Shown here piece by piece: positions 16,263 to 25,146 of a stretch of DNA of 64,000 bases. Both the position numbers and the translations under genes were made by a program. Within the stretch, counting starts at the first letter, position 1. Every line of letters starts with the position of its first letter. This stretch comes from JAEULH01 sp034382075 (lineage in GTDB: Bacteria; Pseudomonadota; Alphaproteobacteria; Rhodospirillales; Defluviicoccaceae). The notes beneath the pieces were generated by a model that saw only the letters and a list, made by a program, of their open reading frames with translations, was not told the origin of the DNA and ran no database searches. The stretch spans positions 62,001-126,000 of the forward strand of contig JAXMOZ010000001.1 in assembly GCA_034382075.1 (NCBI GenBank), given 5' to 3'.

Positions 16263-17608
16263 TGCGTTACCTGCCGCTCAGCGATGTCGACCGCCGGCAG
16301 ATGCTGTCGGCCATCGGCGTGACCAGCGTCGACGAGTTGTTTCGCGACGTGCCCGCAGAGGCGCTCCTGGATGCGCCGGTCGAGCTGCCGCATCATCAGG
16401 GCGAGATCGCGGTCGAGCAGGCGTTCATCCGCTTCGCCCTGAAGAACCTGAGCCCCGCCTGCGCCGCCAGCTTCATCGGCGCCGGCCTTTATCGCCACCA
16501 CGTGCCGGCGGCGGTCGACTACCTCATCCAGCGCGGCGAGTTCCTGACGGCGTACACGCCCTATCAGCCGGAGATCGCCCAGGGCACGCTGCAATACCTC
16601 TTCGAGTTCCAGACCCAGGTTGCCCTGCTCACCGGCATGGAGGTGGCCAACGCCTCGATGTACGACGGTGCCACCGCCTGTGCCGAGGCGGTGCTGATGG
16701 CGGTTCGTCTGGCCAAGTCGCGGCGCAAGGCGATCATCTCCGGCGGCGTCCATCCCCACTACCGCGACACCGCTGCGACCTACGGCCGGTTCGCCGGCAT
16801 CGAGGTTGCCGCGGCGCCGCCGGCGTGGCCCGGCGACGAGGATCTGGCCGCCAGCGTCGACGCGGAGACCGCCTGCGTCGTCGTCCAGAACCCCGACGTC
16901 TTCGGCCGGATCCACGACCTGAGCGGCCTTGCGGAGGCGTGTCACCGGGCCGGCGCGCTGCTTGTCGTGGTCGTCTGCGAGGCGGTGTCGCTCGGCCTGA
17001 TCAAGCCGCCCGGCGAGATGGGCGCCGACATCGTCGTCGGCGACGGCCAGTCCATCGGCAACGCCACCGGCTTCGGCGGCCCGACGGTGGGGCTGTTTGC
17101 CACCCACAGCCGTTTCGTCCGGCAGATGCCCGGGCGGCTCGCCGGCGAAACCGTCGATGCGGACGGCCGGCGCGGCTTCGTGCTGACGCTCTCGACCCGC
17201 GAGCAGCACATCCGCCGGGAGAAGGCGACGAGCAACATCTGCACGAATTCGGGGCTGTGCGCGCTGGCCTTCACCATCCACCTGACCCTGCTGGGCGAGG
17301 TGGGGCTGCGCCGGCTGGCCGAGATCAACCATGCCAATGCCGTGGCTTTGGCCGAGCCTCTGGAGACGGTGCCGGGGATCGAGCCGGTGGCGGGAAGCTT
17401 CTTCAACGAGTTCACCGTGCGGTTGCCGCGCGATGCGGCAACGGTGGTGGGCACGTTGGCGGCGGAGGGTATTCTCGCCGGCGTTCCGGCTTCGCGGCTT
17501 TATCCGGACGAGATCGAGATGCAGCCGCTCCTGATCATCGCCGCCACCGAGCTGACGAGCGAAAGCGACATGGACCGGCTGGTGGCCGGATTGCGAAGGG
17601 TGGTTTGA
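16262..17608 (+). CDS. gcvPA: Glycine dehydrogenase (decarboxylating) subunit 1
   Basis: N-terminal half of the split P protein, 448 residues, as in organisms whose P protein is an alpha2beta2 tetramer. Family stretches include LPHHQGEIAVEQAFIRFALKN-type sequence near residue 45, YTPYQPEIAQGTLQ, NASMYDGATACAEA and ATSNICTNSGLCALAF. This half lacks the PLP lysine, which sits in gcvPB. Overlaps both neighbours by one base. Confidence 0.95.
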   Translation: MRYLPLSDVDRRQMLSAIGVTSVDELFRDVPAEALLDAPVELPHHQGEIAVEQAFIRFALKNLSPACAASFIGAGLYRHHVPAAVDYLIQRGEFLTAYTPYQPEIAQGTLQYLFEFQTQVALLTGMEVANASMYDGATACAEAVLMAVRLAKSRRKAIISGGVHPHYRDTAATYGRFAGIEVAAAPPAWPGDEDLAASVDAETACVVVQNPDVFGRIHDLSGLAEACHRAGALLVVVVCEAVSLGLIKPPGEMGADIVVGDGQSIGNATGFGGPTVGLFATHSRFVRQMPGRLAGETVDADGRRGFVLTLSTREQHIRREKATSNICTNSGLCALAFTIHLTLLGEVGLRRLAEINHANAVALAEPLETVPGIEPVAGSFFNEFTVRLPRDAATVVGTLAAEGILAGVPASRLYPDEIEMQPLLIIAATELTSESDMDRLVAGLRRVV

Positions 17609-19125
17609 TGAGCAGCAGAGCCGAGACCTATTCCGGCCACCGTGGGCTGCAGCTCGAGGAACCGCTGATCTTCGAGCAGGGCTCGCCCGAGCGCTCCGCC
17701 GTGGATCTGCCGCATCCGCCGGCCCGCGGCGACCGCCTCGGGGGCTTGCGCCGGCGCGAGCCGATCGGGCTGCCCGGCCTGTCCGAGCCGGAGGTGGTGC
17801 GCCACTACACCCGGCTGAGCCAGAAGAACTACTGCATCGACAGCGGCCTCTACCCGCTGGGGTCGTGCACGATGAAGCACAACCCGCGCCTGAACGAGAA
17901 GGTGGCGAGGCTGCCGGGCCTCGGCGACCTGCATCCGCTGCAGCCGGTTTCGACGGTCCAGGGCGCGCTCGAGGTGATCCACACCTGCGCCCACTGGCTG
18001 AAGACCCTGACCGGGATGCCGGGGATCGCCATGTCGCCGGGAGCCGGCGCCCACGGCGAGCTCGTCGGCCTCATGACCATCCGCGCCGCGCTGGAGCACC
18101 GCGGCGAGCGGCGGACGAAGGTGCTGGTGCCGGAGTCGGCGCACGGGACCAACCCAGCCACCGCCCATGCCTGCGGCTACGCGGTCGAGGCCATTCCCGC
18201 CGATGCCCGCGGCCGGGTCGATCTCGAGGCCTTGCGCGGCAAGCTCGACCGCGACGTCGCCGCGATCATGGTGACCAACCCCAACACCTGCGGCCTGTTC
18301 GAGACCGACATTCGCGAGATCGCCGCGGCGACCCACGAGGTCGGCGCCTTCTTCTATTGTGACGGCGCCAACTTCAACGCCATCGTCGGCCGGGTTCGGC
18401 CTGCCGACCTCGGCATCGACTGCATGCACATCAACCTGCACAAGACCTTCTCCACGCCCCACGGCGGCGGTGGCCCCGGCAGCGGACCGGTAGTGCTGTC
18501 CGCCGAACTGGCGCCATTCGCGCCGGTGCCCTACGTCCTCTTCGACGGCGAGCGCTACCGCCTCGTCGAGCATGCCGCGGCGGCCGAGGACGCCCATCCC
18601 CTGGGCCGGATCAAAGGCTTCCACGGCCAGTTCGGCATGTTCACCCGGGCGCTGGCCTACATGATGGCCATGGGCGCCGACGGCCTGAGGCAGGCCTCCG
18701 CCGACGCGGTGCTCAACGCCAATTACGTGATGGCCCGGCTCAAGGACGTGCTGCACCCGGCGTTCCCGGGGCCGTGCATGCACGAGGTGGTCTTCGACGA
18801 CAGCACGCTGAAGGACACCGGCATCACCACCCTCGATCTCGCCAAGGCGCTGATCGACGAGGGCTTCCATCCGATGACGGTGTATTTCCCGCTGGTCGTC
18901 CACGGCGCCATGCTGGTGGAGCCCACCGAAACCGAGAGCAAGGACACGCTCGACCTGTTCATCGAGACGATGCGCTCGCTGCTGGCCCGGGCCAAGGCCG
19001 GGGAGGCGGAGGCGTTCCTTCAGGCGCCGCAGCTGTCTCCCCGCCGGCGTCTGGACGAGACCGCCGCGGCGCGACGGCCGGTGCTGCGCTGGCAGCCGCA
19101 GGCGGTGGACAAGGCCGCCGAGTAG
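17608..19125 (+). CDS. gcvPB: Glycine dehydrogenase (decarboxylating) subunit 2
   Basis: Catalytic, PLP-carrying half of the split P protein, 505 residues, which decarboxylates glycine and loads the aminomethyl group onto GcvH. The PLP lysine is in INLHKTFSTPHGGGGPG; YPLGSCTMKHNPRLNEK and ESAHGTNPATA are typical. The ATG at 17608 overlaps the gcvPA stop (TGATG). A longer open frame running back to 16825 is only the third-frame shadow of gcvPA. gcvL (lipoamide dehydrogenase) is not in the operon and is probably shared with other complexes. Confidence 0.95.
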   Translation: MSSRAETYSGHRGLQLEEPLIFEQGSPERSAVDLPHPPARGDRLGGLRRREPIGLPGLSEPEVVRHYTRLSQKNYCIDSGLYPLGSCTMKHNPRLNEKVARLPGLGDLHPLQPVSTVQGALEVIHTCAHWLKTLTGMPGIAMSPGAGAHGELVGLMTIRAALEHRGERRTKVLVPESAHGTNPATAHACGYAVEAIPADARGRVDLEALRGKLDRDVAAIMVTNPNTCGLFETDIREIAAATHEVGAFFYCDGANFNAIVGRVRPADLGIDCMHINLHKTFSTPHGGGGPGSGPVVLSAELAPFAPVPYVLFDGERYRLVEHAAAAEDAHPLGRIKGFHGQFGMFTRALAYMMAMGADGLRQASADAVLNANYVMARLKDVLHPAFPGPCMHEVVFDDSTLKDTGITTLDLAKALIDEGFHPMTVYFPLVVHGAMLVEPTETESKDTLDLFIETMRSLLARAKAGEAEAFLQAPQLSPRRRLDETAAARRPVLRWQPQAVDKAAE

Positions 19126-19239
19126 CCGCCACCGCCGCTTCCGCCCATCCCCCTCCAAGGGCGAGTTGATCGCGCCGGCGGCGGGTGCCACCATGGTCCG
19201 GGTGCAATGCCTGTTGCGGCCGGGGCGGTGGATGGCGCG

Positions 19240-19686
19240 ATGACGACGCACAACGAAACGCGGCTGATCGCAGCGCCCAGGGAGACGCTGTTCGACCTGG
19301 TCGCCGACGTCGAGCGCTACCCGGAGTTCCTGCCGCTGTGGAGCAACGTCCGGGTGTTCCGCCGCCGCGGCAACGTCTACTACACCGACCAGGAGGTCGG
19401 CCTCGGGCCGATCCGCCAGCGCTTCCATACCCGCACGGCGCTGATGCGCCCGGAGCGGATCGAGGTGAGTTCCACCGACTCGAACTTCCGCGCCTTCCAC
19501 ATCGACTGGGACTTCGCGGACGCGCCGGAAGGCTGCCGCGTCGACATCGCGCTGCGCTGGGAGGTCCGCTCCTGGTTGCTGCAGCGGGCGATCGACATGG
19601 TGCTGGCGGAGACCGCCAGAAACATGGTTGATGCGTTCGAGCGCCGCGCCCGGCGGGCGCTTCCGCTGGCAGGCAGCGTCTCGTAA
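19240..19686 (+). CDS. Coq10/RatA-like START-domain protein
   Basis: 148-residue polyketide-cyclase/START-fold protein. The opening THNETRLIAAPRETLFDLVADVERYPEFLP is the hallmark of bacterial Coq10-like proteins, which bind ubiquinone and assist its use in respiration; E. coli RatA is a relative. NMVDAFERRA closes the domain as usual. ATG 19240 gives the family-sized protein; an in-frame ATG at 19207 adds 11 unconserved residues. It lies 114 bases after gcvPB on the same strand and may be read through from it. Confidence 0.85.
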   Translation: MTTHNETRLIAAPRETLFDLVADVERYPEFLPLWSNVRVFRRRGNVYYTDQEVGLGPIRQRFHTRTALMRPERIEVSSTDSNFRAFHIDWDFADAPEGCRVDIALRWEVRSWLLQRAIDMVLAETARNMVDAFERRARRALPLAGSVS

Positions 19687-19764
19687 GGGCGACCGGCGGC
19701 GGCAACGAAGCGCCGGGAGACGGGCGGCGACGACGGGCCGGCCGAAGACAGGGGAGGGGCGGAG

Positions 19765-20583
19765 ATGGCGGTTCGCGAGCTTCTGGTTCATCTCGACCAG
19801 CAGCCGGCAGCGGCCCGGCGGCTCGATCTCGCGCTGACGCTGGCGGCCCGGCTCGGTGCCCGGCTGATCGGGATGTTCGCCGCCGCCGACACCGACGTCC
19901 AGGGCCTGTCGTCGCAATCGCGCCACGAGCTGCTGTCTCGGACGGTGGCCGGCGCGGAACCGGCGTTTCGCGAGCGCGCCGCTGCCGCCGGCGTCGGCGC
20001 CGACTGGCTGATGAAGGTCCCCGTCGACGATGTTGCCGTCGCCGCCGAGGTGATCCATGCCGCGCGCCTGGTCGACCTCGCCATCCTCGGCCAGTTCGAG
20101 CCCGGCCGGGCCGACGGCGCCGTCCCGCCGTCCCTGGTCGAACAGACGGTGATGCGATCCGGGCGGCCGGTCCTGGTGGTTCCCTTCGCCGGCGCCTTCA
20201 AGACCGTGGGCAGGCGGGCGGTCATCGCCTGGAACGGCAGCCGGGAGGCGGCGCGGGCGGTCAACGACGCCGTGCCGCTGCTCGCCGACGCGGACGAGGT
20301 GGCGGTTCTGGCGCTGGCGCCCACCCGCCGCCCGCGGCGCACGCCCGAGGTCCTGCCCGGGGGTATCGTCCGCCACCTGGCCGAGCACGGCATCGCCGCC
20401 GTCCCCGACCGCCTGGTGTTCCAGGCGAGCGAGATCGATGCGGCCGAGCGGCTGTTGTCGCACTTGGCCGACTTCGCCGCCGACCTCCTGGTGATGGGCG
20501 GCTGGCCGCGCAGCGGCGAGCGCAACAGCCTCGCCACCGGCGTGCTCGCCCGCACCACGGTGCCGCTGCTGCTGTCCTACTGA
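19765..20583 (+). CDS. Universal stress protein, two-domain
   Basis: 272 residues with two Usp folds. The first (about 1-140) begins VRELLVHLDQQPAAARRL and the second (about 150-272) begins RRAVIAWNGSREAARAV. The second carries a nucleotide-loop-like stretch, DLLVMGGWPRSGERNSLATG, a fair match to G-x2-G-x9-G(S/T). Cytoplasmic stress protein of unknown specific role. The start has a GGGGAGGGG upstream. It is followed in the same direction by the DJ-1-like gene. Confidence 0.88.
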   Translation: MAVRELLVHLDQQPAAARRLDLALTLAARLGARLIGMFAAADTDVQGLSSQSRHELLSRTVAGAEPAFRERAAAAGVGADWLMKVPVDDVAVAAEVIHAARLVDLAILGQFEPGRADGAVPPSLVEQTVMRSGRPVLVVPFAGAFKTVGRRAVIAWNGSREAARAVNDAVPLLADADEVAVLALAPTRRPRRTPEVLPGGIVRHLAEHGIAAVPDRLVFQASEIDAAERLLSHLADFAADLLVMGGWPRSGERNSLATGVLARTTVPLLLSY

Positions 20584-20741
20584 GCCCGCGGGCGCGGCAG
20601 ATCGGTGGCAGATCGGCCCTCGCCATTTCGGCGCTTCTGCGCGATGATCTTCCCATCACGTTGCTCATAAGAGGCAGTCGTAGTCGCAAGACGCCCGGTG
20701 ATCTTCGTGTCTCCGCAGGAAGGGTTAATGGGGAGGCTATG

Positions 20742-21872
20742 ATGGTGCAGATACTGGCAAAGAGCGACGATTCTCCCGAGGCCGTGGCCAGGGAGATCGC
20801 CGACCGCCACGCCGCCGCGGTCGAGTTCCCGACCATGGAGTTTGCCGAGAGCGCGCCGGTCGGCGCCGTCGCCCAGCGGATGGTCGACGGCGGCTTCGAC
20901 AAGGCGTTCCTGATCGGCGAGGTGCAGCGCTTCACCGGGGTCGCGATCGACATCCCGGAGCGGCCCGGGCGGATCGTCGCGGTCATCCCCCAGCACGGCT
21001 ACTGGAGCTCCGAGCTGACCCTGACCGACCAAGTGTTCCGCGCCGCCGGATACGAGGTGGACTACGTTACCCCGCGAGGGGCACGGCCGTTCGTCTACGG
21101 GGTGAGCCTGGACACCAGCTTCCGCGACCAGGCCTGGAACGCGCTCCAGGTCTCGCCCGGCGAGGCGGCTTTGGGCGTGCGCTACAACGACCCGGCGACG
21201 GCCGACGGGCAGCGGCTGACCGAGCCGCGCAACCTGGACGCCTGGCTGCCGCCGACGCCTCGGCCGCAGCACGGCGAGGCCTCGCGCGAGCCGTTCCGCA
21301 GCAGGCTGTTCGCGGGCCTCAGCGAGGCCACCCGCTACGCCGGCATGTTCATCGTCGGCGGTGCCGGCGCCTACACCGACCTCGGCGGCAACACCTCGAT
21401 CCGGCCGCTGATCGAGCTGATGGCGACCCTCGGCCGGCCGGTGGTGGCGATCTGCTACGGCGTCCAGGTACTGATCCAGGCCACCGACCCCGAGACCAAG
21501 GTGCCGCTGGTCTGGGGGCGGCTGGTGACCGGCCATTCCGAGCAGGACGACTACACCGACGGCACCGCGATCGTCATCGCCGAGAACACCTACAGCCCCA
21601 ACTTCGGCTCGGCGACCATGACGCTGGAGCAGATGATCAAGCAGTACGTGGGCCCCGACGGCGGCTTCATCTCGAAGAACGGCAGCCCGTACATGGCGGT
21701 GGCCGACGGCCCCTACATCACCGCCCGCACCACGCCGGACGGCTACCCGGCGGCGCTCTTGGCGCTGGCGCAGCTCCACGGCCACGGCAAGCTGCCAGAC
21801 AGGTACGTCGTCGATGGCGACGGCTTGGGCCACGAGCCGAGGCCGGACGAGGTGCGGCGCATCCGCGGGTAG
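20742..21872 (+). CDS. DJ-1/PfpI-like class I glutamine amidotransferase-fold protein
   Basis: 376 residues. The core is a flavodoxin-like DJ-1/PfpI domain: RIVAVIPQHGYWSSELTLTDQVFRAAG opens it, and PVVAICYGVQVL carries the nucleophile Cys at the elbow. An insert between residues 100 and 200 is longer than in classical DJ-1. The start is taken at ATG 20742, five bases after GGGGAGG; ATG 20739 just before it is also possible. The first 70 residues before the core are an extra N-terminal segment. Possible activities are glyoxalase, deglycase or protease-like; nothing here decides among them. Confidence 0.72.
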   Translation: MVQILAKSDDSPEAVAREIADRHAAAVEFPTMEFAESAPVGAVAQRMVDGGFDKAFLIGEVQRFTGVAIDIPERPGRIVAVIPQHGYWSSELTLTDQVFRAAGYEVDYVTPRGARPFVYGVSLDTSFRDQAWNALQVSPGEAALGVRYNDPATADGQRLTEPRNLDAWLPPTPRPQHGEASREPFRSRLFAGLSEATRYAGMFIVGGAGAYTDLGGNTSIRPLIELMATLGRPVVAICYGVQVLIQATDPETKVPLVWGRLVTGHSEQDDYTDGTAIVIAENTYSPNFGSATMTLEQMIKQYVGPDGGFISKNGSPYMAVADGPYITARTTPDGYPAALLALAQLHGHGKLPDRYVVDGDGLGHEPRPDEVRRIRG

Positions 21873-21968
21873 CCGGTCCTGCCACCACCGTGGGATGGCG
21901 GGCCCGTCCAGCCGAATGGCAGCCTGTGCTTAAAGCCCCCATAACGCGCGGCGTTATACTTCGGGGCG

Positions 21969-22040
21969 ATGATCAGGAGCTTCGCCGATCCCGAGACGGA
22001 ACGGATCTGGACCGGGCGGCGAAGCCGCCGGCTGCCGGGA
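21969..22040 (+). pseudogene. Truncated HigB-type toxin gene with its promoter
   Basis: ATG 21969 opens MIRSFADPETERIWTGRRSRRLP, the characteristic N-terminus of HigB/RelE-family host-inhibition toxins. After about 23 codons the sequence departs from the family and stops near 22107, with no antitoxin gene following. Just upstream, GCGCGGCGTTATACTTCGGGGCG looks like a preserved promoter and operator, with the ATAACGCGCGGCGTTAT palindrome at 21942-21958. This appears to be the 5' stump of a deleted higBA pair. Confidence 0.55.
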
Positions 22041-22196
22041 AAGTCATCGAGCGGTTCCTCGGTCCAGGTTGACGTCAGCGACCCAACCTTGTCGACGAAC
22101 CATCGATGACCAGCCAAGCAGCCGCTCGCTCGCGCTCGCCCGCGGCTGCCTCCGCCAGCTACGGTCGCCGACGACCGGGCGTGGGCGCGTTGTTCC

Positions 22197-22281
22197 GGCC
22201 GGGGCGCGTGTGCTCGTCAGCGCCCAGTGGCTGTGGCGTTACCTGACCTACCAACGCAGCGCCCGGCTGATCAGCTGGATG
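22197..22281 (+). pseudogene. C-terminal fragment of a type II NADH dehydrogenase gene
   Basis: In one frame this reads RVLVSAQWLWRYLTYQRSARLI, which matches the membrane-associated C-terminus of NDH-2 enzymes (the WAWSYLTYRRGARLI signature). The rest of the enzyme, more than 350 residues, is absent, and the frame continues into non-homologous sequence. It is a decay remnant. Confidence 0.45.
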
Positions 22282-22393
22282 CCGGCGCCCAGCGGCGGCC
22301 CTGAGGGACCGGAGCCGGTAGCGCCCCGAGGCGAAGAGCAAAGCGGCAGACGGTCCTTGCAAGGCGGTCCGCGGCGAGCTTGGGCAGCGGTCG

Positions 22394-22766
22394 TCAGTCC
22401 TCGACGTGCCGGCGGTGCAGGGTGAGCCGCTTCAGCCCAAGGGTCATGCCGCCGGCGACGAGAACGCAGGCGGCGTCCACGCCCAGCGGAGGCCCCCGCG
22501 CACAGCGAGATCGACGTCACCCAGAGCCGGCGCCATGCCGCCGATGGCGGCTCCAGGCACCAACGCCAGCGCGACCATGACCCCGGCTACGAAGTCGTTG
22601 CGTTCGTCATCGACCATCTCCCGCGACGAAGGTGCAGTAAAGCGGTCGGTTCGCCAAGAATAACATAAGCCGCACCCAATAGCGCCCCAGCTTCCTCAAG
22701 GTGAGCGAGCGCCGCTCTTGCCGCGTCGTTGCTCGCCTGCACCGAGATGATGTCGCCATGCGGCAT
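22394..22766 (-). pseudogene. Decayed DUF389-family membrane protein gene
   Basis: Three frames on the minus strand carry consecutive pieces of a DUF389 (hydrophobic TIGR00341-like) protein. MPHGDIISVQASNDAARAAL from ATG 22766 comes first. FVAGVMVALALVPGAAIGGM with ALGDVDLA follows in a second frame. GVDAACVLVAGGMTLGLKR ends at the stop at 22394. At least two frameshifts and loss of most of the central membrane domain show that it is not functional. Confidence 0.5.
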
Positions 22767-22871
22767 CCGCGACGCCCTGAGCTGGACCGATCAGCTGTAA
22801 TCAAGTCGGAACTATCGGCGCGCCACAAGGTTGATTTTTTCAGTAGCAACTGCAACGCTTGGAGGCTGATC

Positions 22872-23276
22872 GTGTCCGTCCAAGAGATGATCCGAACCCA
22901 CCCGCATGTCCGCGGCGACGTCAACACGGCGTTGGTCCGCTGCATCGATGAATGCTTCGCCTGCGCCGCCACGTGTACCGCCTGTGCCGACGCCTGTCTC
23001 GGCGAGGACAAGGTGCAGTCGCTGACCCAGTGCATCCGCCTCAACCTGGATTGCGCTGACGTTTGCGCTGCGGCGGGAGCCGTTGCCACCCGCCGTACCG
23101 GCGGAAACGTGAGCGTGATCCGGATCGCGCTGCAGGCATGCGCCGAGGCTTGCCGTGAGTGCGCCCAGGAGTGCGAGAGCCATGCTGGCCACCACGAGCA
23201 CTGCCGCATCTGCTCAGAGGCATGCCGGCGGTGCGAGAAGGCATGCAACGAGGCGGTCCAAAGCCTGCCGGCCTAG
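22872..23276 (+). CDS. Cysteine-rich four-helix-bundle copper-binding protein (Csp/DUF326-like)
   Basis: 134 residues with about 18 Cys and several His, arranged along amphipathic helices as in copper storage proteins: CIDECFACAATCTACADAC, QCIRLNLDCADVC, ACAEACRECAQEC and HCRICSEACRRCEKAC. Thiols inside such bundles bind many Cu(I) ions. There is no signal peptide, so it is the cytosolic (Csp3-like) type. GTG 22872 is chosen because GGAGG lies seven bases upstream and the family starts near MIRTHPHVRGDV. It stands alone within decayed genes, consistent with a recently mobile region. Confidence 0.85.
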   Translation: MSVQEMIRTHPHVRGDVNTALVRCIDECFACAATCTACADACLGEDKVQSLTQCIRLNLDCADVCAAAGAVATRRTGGNVSVIRIALQACAEACRECAQECESHAGHHEHCRICSEACRRCEKACNEAVQSLPA

Positions 23277-23495
23277 CCAAGCGCTTCCGCAAGTCTATCC
23301 CGTTCGCCGGGCGTCGCCGCGCCATACGTCATGTTCCTGATGATGGTGTAGCTGGCGAAGGCAGCCGCGAGCGAGCGCGCTATTCGATCGCGCTGTAGCG
23401 AGCGAGCGGCGGCTTGGCTGGTCATCGACGGGTTGCCGATAAGGTCGGGTTGCTGGCTTCAACCTGGAGCGAGGAACCGGTCGGTGACCGACGGG

Positions 23496-23690
23496 TTAGC
23501 CGGCAAGATCAATGACCGGGTCGCTTGGCTTGGTGGCGAGCGTCTGCCAGCCGTCGACCTTGGGCATGGTGATCTTTCCGGAGGCAAGCAACGCCCAGAA
23601 CAGCATGGCGGCGGTCTTCGGTGATGGGAGCACCGTCTGGGTCTTGACCCGCCGCTTGAACTTCCCACTCAACCGTTCCACTTCTCGCGC
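23496..23690 (-). pseudogene. C-terminal fragment of an IS256-family transposase gene
   Basis: The minus strand reads GKFKRRVKTQTVLPSPKTAAM, then LFWALLASGKITMPKVDGWQ, and stops at 23496. This is the well-known C-terminus of IS256-family transposases. Upstream sequence after about 23690 no longer matches, and no inverted repeat partner was found, so only a stump of the element remains. Confidence 0.7.
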
Positions 23691-23723
23691 TCTTAAACGA
23701 AGGGAGTATGTGATCTGGTTCAC

Positions 23724-24076
23724 AGACCGGCCGCTCTGTATGGTATAAGTTGAGAATGATAATCGTCCTATAGGTTAAGAGACCAGGCATGGCGCGGTCG
23801 GCGACCTACTCGGGCGTTACCCAGGCCGGTTCCCACGGCGAGGAAGATCCCGAAGCGCTTACATGCGGGTGAGGGCCACGGGCAAATTGGCGGCCAGAGA
23901 AAACTCGCCGGCCAACCCAAAGCGACCTGCTTCACTGGCAGTCCTGACGCCGGCCGGGCATCGATCGCCTGTCTCCCATACCGAGGACGTCGACCAGCGC
24001 CCTGTGACGATGGTCGGAAAAGGAACAGCCTCCCGTGCCTTTGCGCCGGAGGCTTCATTGGGAGAGGACGTCCATC
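23724..24076. other. AT-richer leader region before the RTX gene
   Basis: 353 bases without a believable gene. The first part (about 23730-23780) is clearly AT-richer than its surroundings and holds the Fur-box-like sequence described separately. The rest is ordinary GC-rich DNA that should contain the promoter of the RTX gene; GGGAGAGGA precedes its start. Confidence 0.5.
23752..23770. promoter_or_regulatory. Possible Fur box
   Basis: GAGAATGATAATCGTCCTA matches 14 of the 19 positions of the classical Fur consensus GATAATGATAATCATTATC and lies in a small AT-rich island with TATGGTATAAG just before it. It is about 310 bases upstream of the RTX gene and directly beside the IS256 remnant, so it may be a leftover promoter of a lost iron gene. 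Confidence 0.3.
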
Positions 24077-24943
24077 ATGGCGAGACGGATCGGGACGCGG
24101 GATGCCGATACGCTTACTGGCACGCCCGCAAAAGACTTCATGCAAGGCCGAGGCGGCGACGACACGCTCTCCGGCGAGGGTGGAAGCGACACCATCGGCG
24201 GCGGGGCAGGAAACGACACCCTCCGCGGAGGGCTCGGCAAGGACAGGCTGAACGGGGGCGCCGGCAATGACTCCCTCGATGGAGGGGCCGGCAAAGACAG
24301 GCTGACCGGGGGAGCCGGTGACGACACCCTGGTCGGCGGCGACGGCAAAGACACTTACCTCGGCGGCCGCGGCGCGGACACCTTCATCATCGCAAGGGGA
24401 GAGCGGGTTCTCGACTTCGATCCGAGCGAGGACAAAATCCGCTACATCGATGGGCCACCTCCGACGACACCGCCGCAGACACCGCCGCAGCCGCCTCCGA
24501 CGAAGCAGAAAGTGCCGGATTCCTTCGACCTGCTTGACCGCGGGATCAATGGCCGTCCGGACTTCGCCGACTTCGACAACGGAGGTATCAATTCTGCGGG
24601 CGAGGGCGATCGTAAGCTCGATTCCTATGATTTTCCGTTGCCGTTCGCTCCTGAAGACTTGGAGGCCCTAAAGCACATCTTGGGTGGGGGCGATCCGCAG
24701 AGGTACGCTGATACGTATGGGAGCGAGACGATCGAGGAAAACAAAAGCGGCCCGGATCAGCGGGCATACCTCGAGGACTTGAGAGACTTGCTCGAGAAAT
24801 ACAAGCCGTGGAAAGGCTACCCGGAGCACGTAGACGAGGAGACGTCGACCTCGAGGAGCTCCGCGGACGGAGCCGGCGACGCGGGGCAGGCGGAAGTTTC
24901 GCCAGCACCGCCTAGTCTGGAGTCAGACCTGATTCTTGTTTAG
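24077..24943 (+). CDS. RTX (hemolysin-type calcium-binding repeat) protein
   Basis: 288 residues. The N-terminal 110 are about nine glycine-rich RTX nonapeptides of the GGxGxDxLx type (GGDDTLSGEGGSDTI, GGAGNDTLRGG, GGDGKDTYLGG), which fold into a Ca2+-loaded beta-roll. It ends in GADTFIIARGERVLDFDPSEDKI, the usual cap that closes RTX modules. A Pro/Thr linker (about 139-155) leads to a 130-residue acidic C-terminal domain with no family I recognise. RTX modules are usually C-terminal signals for type I export; here they are N-terminal, which is unusual, and no ABC/HlyD exporter lies nearby. ATG 24077 has GGGAGAGGA upstream. Confidence 0.8.
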   Translation: MARRIGTRDADTLTGTPAKDFMQGRGGDDTLSGEGGSDTIGGGAGNDTLRGGLGKDRLNGGAGNDSLDGGAGKDRLTGGAGDDTLVGGDGKDTYLGGRGADTFIIARGERVLDFDPSEDKIRYIDGPPPTTPPQTPPQPPPTKQKVPDSFDLLDRGINGRPDFADFDNGGINSAGEGDRKLDSYDFPLPFAPEDLEALKHILGGGDPQRYADTYGSETIEENKSGPDQRAYLEDLRDLLEKYKPWKGYPEHVDEETSTSRSSADGAGDAGQAEVSPAPPSLESDLILV

Positions 24944-25146
24944 CTACGGTATGCAACCCTGCGCCCCGAGGGTGCTTTGCGAACCGGAGGATTTCGCCAG
25001 CGGCGCGGCGATAGTGCTTTTGAAACCCGCCGCCCGCTGGCGTCTTTGGTGGTTCACGAAAGGCGGCGACAGGCGGGAAGCGGTTGCTGCTGCATAAGTA
25101 GAATCGGCTCCGCAGCAACCACGAGCGGCCGAGGGCGGGAGCAGTG

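Noticed and set aside
17500..20463. 987-codon minus-strand open frame opposite the gcv genes
   Set aside because: Antisense shadow of GC-rich genes; low-complexity Arg/Gly/Ala composition and no domain.
22607..23248. 213-codon minus-strand frame opposite the copper-binding protein gene
   Set aside because: Its Cys/Ser/Arg-rich translation mirrors the Cys-rich gene on the plus strand.
23768..24145. 125-codon minus-strand frame upstream of the RTX gene
   Set aside because: No family resemblance, Arg/Pro-rich, and it overlaps the start of the RTX gene.
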